Source: a virus
Virus record (IMG/VR): IMGVR_UViG_3300004097_000010
Span: 1-48,599 of that record
Direction: 5' to 3' (one strand)
Length of the DNA: 48,599 nt
Shown piece after piece: positions 42,495-48,599 of this stretch. Each line of letters starts with the position of its first letter. Within the stretch, counting starts at the first letter, position 1. A program made the position numbers and the translations under genes. Under the pieces are notes generated by a model that was not told the DNA's origin, did not search any database, and saw nothing but the letters and a program-made list of their open reading frames with translations.

Positions 42495-43814
42495 TTAAAC
42501 TGATTTGTAGTTAGATAATGATTTATCACAGAGGGTTAAGATGTCGTTACAAATACTAGTAGAATAACCTGCAACTTTAGTATCTGCATTGCCGGTAGTA
42601 GTACCTACATAATTTACAAAAGTTATAAATAACTTACCTAAAGCTTTGGCTTCAGGTATAAGGTCTTCGTCTGTAAGTTCTTCAGTAACTTCTTCCCCTA
42701 CCTTCACTAACGATTTCTTATAATCTTCAATTTTATCAAACTGTTTATTATAATCTTCAATCTTAGCAATAGTAGATAATACAGTATCACACACTGCTAT
42801 AATGTCAAGTACTTCGATGGTCGGATATTTAGTAGTAGATTTAATAGTGTCTTTATCTTCACTAAAGTCAGTCCACTTCACCTTAGTGTTACGTAATTGA
42901 CTTGAACGTGCTACTAAAGAATCCTTCAACGTAGTCGATGTCGGTGGCGTATACGATGATACTATTAATGCTTTATTTCCGGGATACTCGTCACTACGTG
43001 CGTAGATATACCCATCGTCATTATATCGCTTATCTCCACCCCATACTTTAACTAAACTGTTATTCATAACGTTGGTTTTAATTAATTCTTTATTAAAGTC
43101 ATTAATGGTATTTTCTACATCCACTACGGTCGATAGTTTAGATACACCCTTTTTTACTATAGTAACGACTGGGTTAAGTTTCTTTATAGCTGTAGTACTC
43201 ATGTCACCAAACACGTCAGTAACTAGAGAGTCTATACTAGAACTAATGTCTGTAACCTTACCTACACTATTTCGTACATGAAGTTTACTCGCTAAACCAC
43301 CTAACTCAAAATCTTTCTTATCGATAGTACCAGATTCTTTTTCGGCTTTAGCTTTAATTGACTCTGCTCGTTTTTTCAAGGACGGTAATGAACTAGTAAT
43401 TTTACTAAACCATTTTCTAATAAACGTCATAGCTGATTCTATAGCTCGTTTAATAGCATTCCATACTTCAGTAGCTACTGTACGAATACTTTCATTCGAT
43501 ACATCATGTTGTTTATAGCCTAACTGGTCGGTAAATGAATGAACTGTTCGCTTTAACATATTTCTATTAACCGTACCTACCGGCGGATTGGCGCTAGTAA
43601 AGTCAGCTATAGATTCAAGACCTACGGCAATATTTTCTAACTGTACATATTCGTTAAGTGAATGGTCGTAATTTCGTTCGGCTACTGACGCTTCTATTAA
43701 ACGCATTTCTACTGAAGGTTGTAACGTATCACTTTCGTTTACTTCAAATAAGTTAAGTGATTCTACGGATATGGAAGGTTTACCTGTGATTAGTTGACGG
43801 ATACGTGTTGACAT
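42495..43814 (-). CDS. Internal head protein precursor, paralog C
   Basis: The 439-residue protein is a close paralog of the 32897 product. After a 108-residue N-terminal region ending at HDVSNE|SIRTVATEVW it has the helical stretch TFIRKWFSKITSSLPSLKKR (130-149), the block KKRAESIKAKAE..GTIDKKDFELGGL and the end LCDKSLSNYK. It also has an S-x-E site at SVE18. Expected to be cut by a phage protease and packaged in the capsid. It starts with GAGGTAG upstream, just one base after the metallopeptidase stop. Confidence 0.7.
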   Translation of the reverse strand: MSTRIRQLITGKPSISVESLNLFEVNESDTLQPSVEMRLIEASVAERNYDHSLNEYVQLENIAVGLESIADFTSANPPVGTVNRNMLKRTVHSFTDQLGYKQHDVSNESIRTVATEVWNAIKRAIESAMTFIRKWFSKITSSLPSLKKRAESIKAKAEKESGTIDKKDFELGGLASKLHVRNSVGKVTDISSSIDSLVTDVFGDMSTTAIKKLNPVVTIVKKGVSKLSTVVDVENTINDFNKELIKTNVMNNSLVKVWGGDKRYNDDGYIYARSDEYPGNKALIVSSYTPPTSTTLKDSLVARSSQLRNTKVKWTDFSEDKDTIKSTTKYPTIEVLDIIAVCDTVLSTIAKIEDYNKQFDKIEDYKKSLVKVGEEVTEELTDEDLIPEAKALGKLFITFVNYVGTTTGNADTKVAGYSTSICNDILTLCDKSLSNYKSV

Positions 43815-45092
43815 TTATACTACCTCTAATGATTTAACGGCTGCTGCGGTTACGAACAGTTCATTGTTTAATAATTTTTCTAAGTCACGCTGGAAATCTA
43901 TCTCTTTACCGGACTTACCTACTACCGGTAAAACGCGACTCCAAAGGAATTCATAGAAAGTTTCACTTTCACCCATGGCGGACATGACGGTATTTAGCGC
44001 AGTAATATCTGCTAATACGGCCTTTCTAGTTTCATCGCTAAGCGTAGTGTCTTTGACGGTCTCCACTAACTGAGAACGAATTCGGCTAAGACGACTCAAC
44101 GGTTTATCATATTCTACGGCGTTAGGATTACCTAGTAATAACAGAGGTGCAATTAATATACCACCAATGCCAGAAACGGCAACGCTTAGAAATAAAGTTA
44201 TTTTAACCACTTCTAACATATAGAATAGTGGACGTGTTAAATATGCGGTAGAACGCATACCACGATACACTTTATCCAATCCAGTTGCAAGATGAATGGC
44301 TGCTCCGTGACGGGCGGCATATTGGTCGGCCATAGCTTCGAAGCCACGCATATCAAATAAGTTAGAACCTAGTTCACTAACTGACGCGGCCGCAGCTTTA
44401 GATAATATTATCGCTTGGTACGTTTCTTTATCGTTAGATTTCACTAACTCTTTCTTATCGTTAAACTCCCAACCAGTAGCATCTTCTACTTTGTGTAATA
44501 CCGCCATACGATGTTCGTTATCAGTGGCATCTAAAATAGCTTCTACTGTAGCACGTATCAAATAGTTGGTACGGGTAGTGCGAGTTAGTAATTCTACATA
44601 ACTGACAATGTGACCTATCTCGTGTAACATAATCGCTACTATTTCCGCAGCTTCGAATTTACTACCTTTGAATAACAGTCTATCACCGATATACATTACC
44701 GTATTTAATTCAGTGAACAACCCTTCTACCTTACCAGTCTTGGCATTAAACGAGCCAAGAGATATACCGTTAGATTTCTCGATAGCTACTAACGCATTAC
44801 GTTCCTGCCAAGGACCTTGTCTAACATTATTGATTAGAGGATTACTTTTACTGATTGACGGTACTGTAATGGCAGCACCGTTGTCACCTGTTAAGTATTT
44901 AACTGCCACGTTTAAACGAGTATGTTCTTTGATTATATTTGAGATACGTGACTTAAATAAGACACCATCGTCAATTTTGGGTAACTGTAACAACTGCTCA
45001 ATAACAGCCGTTAACTCTAAACGAAATATACTATTATATTGTATACGTATAGCTTCGTTAGAGACATTATATTTATCTAGATCAACTATCAT
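43815..45092 (-). CDS. HExxH zinc metallopeptidase with C-terminal membrane region
   Basis: The 425-residue protein contains the zinc-binding signature HEIGH (157-161) and a later acidic residue in FEAMADQYAARHG (E252), the layout of M48-like gluzincin peptidases. A hydrophobic stretch (about 293-322, VVKITLFLSVAVSGIGGI) may be one or two membrane segments. A site NVSNE|AIRIQ near the N-terminus resembles the window's [S/A]-x-E cleavage sites. It is cotranscribed with the internal-protein paralogs, so it may be a packaged enzyme acting in the host envelope, or it may act on these proteins. The start ATG has AGGAGC upstream; the divergent polymerase gene starts 84 bases away. Confidence 0.68.
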   Translation of the reverse strand: MIVDLDKYNVSNEAIRIQYNSIFRLELTAVIEQLLQLPKIDDGVLFKSRISNIIKEHTRLNVAVKYLTGDNGAAITVPSISKSNPLINNVRQGPWQERNALVAIEKSNGISLGSFNAKTGKVEGLFTELNTVMYIGDRLLFKGSKFEAAEIVAIMLHEIGHIVSYVELLTRTTRTNYLIRATVEAILDATDNEHRMAVLHKVEDATGWEFNDKKELVKSNDKETYQAIILSKAAAASVSELGSNLFDMRGFEAMADQYAARHGAAIHLATGLDKVYRGMRSTAYLTRPLFYMLEVVKITLFLSVAVSGIGGILIAPLLLLGNPNAVEYDKPLSRLSRIRSQLVETVKDTTLSDETRKAVLADITALNTVMSAMGESETFYEFLWSRVLPVVGKSGKEIDFQRDLEKLLNNELFVTAAAVKSLEVV

Positions 45093-45175
45093 GATAGCTC
45101 CTGAAAGGGGTGGTAAGTTTATTGTTACACATCATAACCATTATATAGAAACGATTAAAAATACCGGAGTACATA

Positions 45176-46765
45176 ATGAAGGCTAATTTCAAACCTGAAG
45201 ATGTTGAACACTACGAATGTATACACGCTACGTATCATAGATGTCAGAACTATAGCGGTCATGACTTAGTATTAGTAAAAGAGCATGTACATCTAAAAGA
45301 TGGTACTATAGTACCTAATGTAAGAATGGTTGAAGATTATAAGCGGCACTACTGGATTACGCGTGACGGCTTTCAAACTCATACTGACAAAAAGGAATGG
45401 GAGGATGTTGCGCGGTTAAAACGTTCTACTTCTACTCAGGCTAACCTAGAAGCTAATATTGCACGAGCTTTAAACAAAAATATTAAAGGCGCACGTTTAA
45501 GTATGCTTTCCCGTAGTCCATATCTCTATGGTAGCGACATCACGTCTACTACGTTAATAAAACATCGTTATATGGAAAATGCTCCGGACGTTACTTCTGT
45601 AAGTAGTTCGGCGGTACTAGATGTAGAGACTAACACTGTACGTAAAAATCTAACTGACTCAGACCTTTTAATTATTGAAAATATTGAAGATAAGATAGCT
45701 AGACAAACCCTCGAATGCGATAGGTTAGAGCGACAAATTAAAGAGTCGGATGGCGAAATACTTCTTACGACTAAAGAAAAGGCGGCGTTACAAAAGGAAC
45801 ACGAAACTATACGTAAGAGTATACTACGTAAGGTGGAGAGTGTTAAGGAGATATCTGAACAAATTATTTCAGGCTCGTTAACTATGGGTAGTAAAGCGTT
45901 CTTAGCAGTATCTAAATGTTGGTTACGTAAACACGGTGATGTTACTGGTGATTTACAGACTCTATTCGAAAAGTATTTGGGTAAATATAAGAAAGAACGT
46001 GACATTACTTTAGAAGTAGAGATAGTTGATAATGATGCGGAAATAACTAAAGCGTTATTAGCTAAGGCCCATGAATGGAAACCCGACTTCATTGCTATAT
46101 GGTTTATAAACTTCGATATACCTAAGCTAGTACAATCGTTACAACGACACGGCATCGACCCTGCTCAAGTATTTAGTGACCCAAGTGTTCCTGATAACTT
46201 TAAAAGTTTTCGTTATAAAGAAGCCCAACAACAGAAGACCACCGCTACTGGTAAAATTACTACTAAACATTATTGTGACCTATGGCACGTCGTACATGCC
46301 CCTGCAAGCTTCTATTTTGTAGATGCAATGTGTTTGTATAAACTAGTTCGCGTAACTGAACCTATGCAACCTAGCTATTCTTTAGATTCTATATTAGGTA
46401 TCAATTTAGATTTAGGAAAACTTAGATTTGAAGAGGCTGACCAATATACTGGCGTTGAATGGCATCAGGTAATGCAGACTAACCATCAGTTAGAATATCT
46501 AATCTATAACGTATTCGATTGCATCGGCGTAGAGTTGTTAGAAGAAAAGAATAGAGATTTAACTACGTTACGTATGTTAGTGGGTCATAGTGATTTAGAC
46601 CGCTTTACATCGACTCCTAGACGTCTTGCTGACGATTTACATTTCGTTTGTCTGGAAGATGGTAAAGTAATGGGTTCTACCTCAGATGAGATGGTAGATG
46701 AATTAGATAAACAGGTAGTTCCAATGACGGATTGGATGAACGAATGTCATATATTAGCAGCGTAA
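45176..46765 (+). CDS. Family B DNA polymerase, exon 1 (exonuclease part)
   Basis: The 529-residue frame holds the 3'-5' exonuclease domain: Exo I AVLDVETNT (D149, E151), Exo II WFINFDIPKL (D314) and Exo III YNVFDCIG (Y444, D448). A 70-90 residue charged helical stretch (about 165-235) is inserted right after Exo I. The polymerase domain is absent; the frame runs into an intron with an in-frame TAA. The 3' exon at 48237 resumes with motif A. The true exon end is just before the stop, near codons for HILAA, but I could not fix the splice site. The start ATG has GGAG upstream. It is divergent from the metallopeptidase gene. Confidence 0.82.
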   Translation: MKANFKPEDVEHYECIHATYHRCQNYSGHDLVLVKEHVHLKDGTIVPNVRMVEDYKRHYWITRDGFQTHTDKKEWEDVARLKRSTSTQANLEANIARALNKNIKGARLSMLSRSPYLYGSDITSTTLIKHRYMENAPDVTSVSSSAVLDVETNTVRKNLTDSDLLIIENIEDKIARQTLECDRLERQIKESDGEILLTTKEKAALQKEHETIRKSILRKVESVKEISEQIISGSLTMGSKAFLAVSKCWLRKHGDVTGDLQTLFEKYLGKYKKERDITLEVEIVDNDAEITKALLAKAHEWKPDFIAIWFINFDIPKLVQSLQRHGIDPAQVFSDPSVPDNFKSFRYKEAQQQKTTATGKITTKHYCDLWHVVHAPASFYFVDAMCLYKLVRVTEPMQPSYSLDSILGINLDLGKLRFEEADQYTGVEWHQVMQTNHQLEYLIYNVFDCIGVELLEEKNRDLTTLRMLVGHSDLDRFTSTPRRLADDLHFVCLEDGKVMGSTSDEMVDELDKQVVPMTDWMNECHILAA

Positions 46766-46806
46766 CATTAATATTAGGTAATTAAAATATTAATGGACAC
46801 GTTGTT

Positions 46807-47778
46807 ATGTTTATAATTGGTAAAAATAAGGTTCCTTGGTTACCCGATTTCTACTTTATACCTAACTATATTAAATACGCTATCAATATAGATGGTGATA
46901 TAGTTAATGTCACTAATGGTAAGTTTAAAGTATGGACGGTACAGCAAGGACAAAAAGAAAAGAATATAAAGGGTGGATATAGGGTAACTGGCGGAGTTAA
47001 TGATAAAGGTAAGTACGGTGGTATTAGTAGACATCGCGCATTAGCTTTAATTTTCATTCCATGTCCCGGCAACCCTAAAGATTACGTAGTGAATCATAAA
47101 AATGGTATCCCCGGCGATGACTGGTTAGATAATCTAGAATGGATGTCTCGTGCTGAAAATAACCAACATGCCATTGATAACGGTCTGTGTCCTAATAGCA
47201 CCACTCCTGTTCTATGTAAAGATTTGAATACTGATAAAATAACTAGGTATATATCTGTTGCTGAATGTAGTCGAGATATAGGTATTATAGATGCCACTAT
47301 TCGTAATAGACTTAATCGTAAATCTGGACGTAGACCTATTGATGAGTTAGCATTTAAGTACGATGACGAGTCTGAATGGTTAGAGTATAGTAACGAAATT
47401 TCTATACCTCCTAAGGCTATATCTGTTTGTGCTAGAAATATATTTAGTGGTGAGATTATAATTGCGGATAGTATCTGTAACCTGTCTAAGGCTACGGGCA
47501 TTTCACCTGCAGGCATTCGTAAGTCGTTAGGCAGGATTATAGCTACAAACGGATTTAATGTTGCGGAATTCACTACTGGTTTAACGTGGCCAAATCATAC
47601 CGATAGACATTTAGAGATATATACAAAATATACTATTAGTCCTCCCAGTGGGGTAGTTGTCAACAATATAGATACTGATGAGGAAATATTCTTCACAGGC
47701 TCCGTAGAAGCAGCCAAATACTTTAATATATCTCCTAGTCAACTACGTACACGTATTAGAAATAAAAAAACCTTATAA
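46807..47778 (+). CDS. Intron-encoded HNH homing endonuclease
   Basis: The 323-residue protein is an HNH nuclease with NUMOD-type modules. After a NUMOD4-like start (WLPDFYFIPNY..YAINIDGDIVN) comes the HNH core: SRHRALALIFIPCP, VVNHKNGIPGDDWLDNLEWMS and ENNQHAIDNG (about 75-122). Three repeats with NUMOD1-like DNA-binding units follow, at about 130-175 (VLCKDLNTDKITRYISVAEC), 202-242 and 280-320. It would cut an intronless polymerase allele to spread the intron. The gene lies 5' of the ribozyme core, inside the intron. Confidence 0.82.
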   Translation: MFIIGKNKVPWLPDFYFIPNYIKYAINIDGDIVNVTNGKFKVWTVQQGQKEKNIKGGYRVTGGVNDKGKYGGISRHRALALIFIPCPGNPKDYVVNHKNGIPGDDWLDNLEWMSRAENNQHAIDNGLCPNSTTPVLCKDLNTDKITRYISVAECSRDIGIIDATIRNRLNRKSGRRPIDELAFKYDDESEWLEYSNEISIPPKAISVCARNIFSGEIIIADSICNLSKATGISPAGIRKSLGRIIATNGFNVAEFTTGLTWPNHTDRHLEIYTKYTISPPSGVVVNNIDTDEEIFFTGSVEAAKYFNISPSQLRTRIRNKKTL

Positions 47779-47820
47779 CAAACTTCTTTTTTCTTATTAT
47801 AAACTAAATGAACATTTAAG

Positions 47821-48236
47821 TCCCCCTATAGAGTAATCTATAGTGGAAACAGACATTTAATTGCTGGGACCTACTTAGAGCTGATTCACCACGGTATCCT
47901 CGAAAGAGAGATACTACGGTTTAAAAACGAATCGGATTGAGGAACCGTGAGACCTAAGGTCTCCTTTAGCAGCGAAGCTCCTAACCACAAGTACCTAACG
48001 GCGTTTGCCTAGGTAGTGTATGGAGAACGTTCAACGACTATCGAAAACTACACCTGACCTTAGTCAGACTGAATGACACTGGTATAGAATCCAGTGGTTA
48101 CTGTAAAGTAATTAAAGTGAGTAGAGTAGAGCCCAAGTGGGTAGGTAGCAACCTTTAAATCGAAAAAGTGTCCCGCCTAACATGAGTGTTAGGCGGATGA
48201 TATAGTCTCGACATCTAGTTAAATGCTAGAGCTTTG
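47821..48236 (+). ncRNA. Group I intron ribozyme core in DNA polymerase gene
   Basis: Conserved core strings of a group I intron are present. The P/P4 strand is in TTAATTGCTGGGACC (47857-47871), the Q/R side in AGCGAAGCTCCTAACCACAA (47971-47990), the P7 5' strand in GTTCAACGACTA (48029-48040) and its partner in GATATAGTCTCGAC (48199-48212; GACTA pairs TAGTC). P8 is the hairpin CCGCCTAACA/TGTTAGGCGG (48173-48196) and P9 the small stem TCTAG/CTAGA (about 48214-48230). The intron probably begins soon after 46750, contains the HNH gene, and ends near 48236 (…GCTTTG). The exact 5' splice site and guide sequence were not resolved. Confidence 0.85.
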
Positions 48237-48593
48237 CAGATAATGCTGCGGAATAGATTAACGTCCTATTTGAAGACTCGTGTAACCCTACCGACCTATC
48301 TAAGAAAAGATACTGGTATAAAGGTAATTAAAGAATTTCCTGATATGGAAATAGACTTAAGTATACATGTAGCCGATTTAGATGTAGCGGCCTCGTATCC
48401 TAGTACAGGCCATTTCATGAATATATCGAAAGAAACTACATGGAGGGAGTTGTGTAGAATCAAAGACCGTTCGGATGGTCTACAAAGACAAGTAAGTTTA
48501 AACCTCACGTCACCAATAGTTAACGCTACAGAGATATGTGTAACCATGTTAAAAATGCCTACATTCGATACGTTGTTAGCAGACTTCATGTAA
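48237..48593 (+). CDS. Family B DNA polymerase, exon 2 (motif A), partial
   Basis: This 118-residue frame continues the polymerase after the intron. It has HVADLDVAASYPST, which is polymerase motif A (DxxSLYPS-type), with the catalytic Asp in DVAASYPS (near residue 50). TGHFMNISKETT follows, a pattern known to me in jumbo-phage polymerases. Motifs B and C (KxxxNSxYG and DTDS) are missing; the frame ends at TAA, six bases from the window end. The remaining polymerase must therefore lie beyond, behind a second intron or as a separate gene, unless the last codons hold a sequencing error. Confidence 0.8.
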   Translation, partial: QIMLRNRLTSYLKTRVTLPTYLRKDTGIKVIKEFPDMEIDLSIHVADLDVAASYPSTGHFMNISKETTWRELCRIKDRSDGLQRQVSLNLTSPIVNATEICVTMLKMPTFDTLLADFM

Positions 48594-48599
48594 AAAAAA

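Noticed and set aside
45568-46155. Minus-strand frame of 195 codons
   Set aside because: It is antisense to the polymerase exonuclease exon, whose three Exo motifs are intact.
46766-46795. Stem CATTAATATT/AATATTAATG read as polymerase terminator
   Set aside because: No T-run follows, and the group I core and second exon further on show that the transcript must continue.

Overview
The window is a piece of a large, low-GC tailed-phage genome, most likely a phiKZ-related jumbo myovirus of a Gram-negative host. Evidence for the phage type is a long portal protein with an acidic tail, a major capsid protein with a long propeptide full of [S/A]-x-E sites, a probable multisubunit phage RNA polymerase subunit lying between capsid and portal, a set of paralogous internal proteins with the same cleavage signature, a T4 gp6-like baseplate protein, and a jumbo-phage type family B DNA polymerase. 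Evidence for a Gram-negative host is a linked inner-membrane/lipoprotein spanin pair. I found no tRNA, CRISPR array, integrase or insertion sequence.

Layout. 1-5.9 kb (- strand): holin, i-spanin and o-spanin, thymidylate kinase, a fused dimeric dUTPase, a permuted papain-like hydrolase and small basic proteins. 5.9-10.2 kb (-): small proteins, a DUF488-type protein, a RuvC-like resolvase and two virion-type proteins. 10.2-12.8 kb (+): portal. 12.9-21.1 kb (-): a Pro/Gln-rich protein, an RNA polymerase beta-like subunit, a C-terminally anchored protein and the major capsid protein. 21.1-22.7 kb (+): DnaB-like helicase. 22.7-25 kb (-): small membrane or exported proteins and a split ORF. 25-29.8 kb (-): four tail or baseplate-type proteins. 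30.1-36.8 kb (-): three internal-protein paralogs and three further proteins. 36.8-40.7 kb (+): baseplate proteins. 40.8-45.1 kb (-): two more internal proteins, a small protein and an HExxH metallopeptidase. 45.2 kb to the end (+): family B DNA polymerase interrupted by a group I intron with an HNH homing endonuclease.

How it works together. The structural modules (portal, capsid, tail, baseplate, internal proteins) are mixed with nucleotide metabolism (tmk, dUTPase), replication and recombination (helicase, polymerase, RuvC), transcription and lysis. Coding strand changes about every 2-9 kb. Most blocks end in a strong hairpin.

The most striking signals not explained by gene annotation are three. 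(1) A conserved element, consensus TTTATGCCGT, follows the terminator hairpin in the sense direction at the ends of at least seven transcription units. (2) Five proteins share a 85-122 residue N-terminal region ending in a [S/A]-x-E cleavage-like site followed by a hydrophobic or amphipathic helix; three of them are clear paralogs and a Zn-metallopeptidase is encoded beside them. (3) A group I intron splits the polymerase gene, and the second exon stops before motifs B and C.
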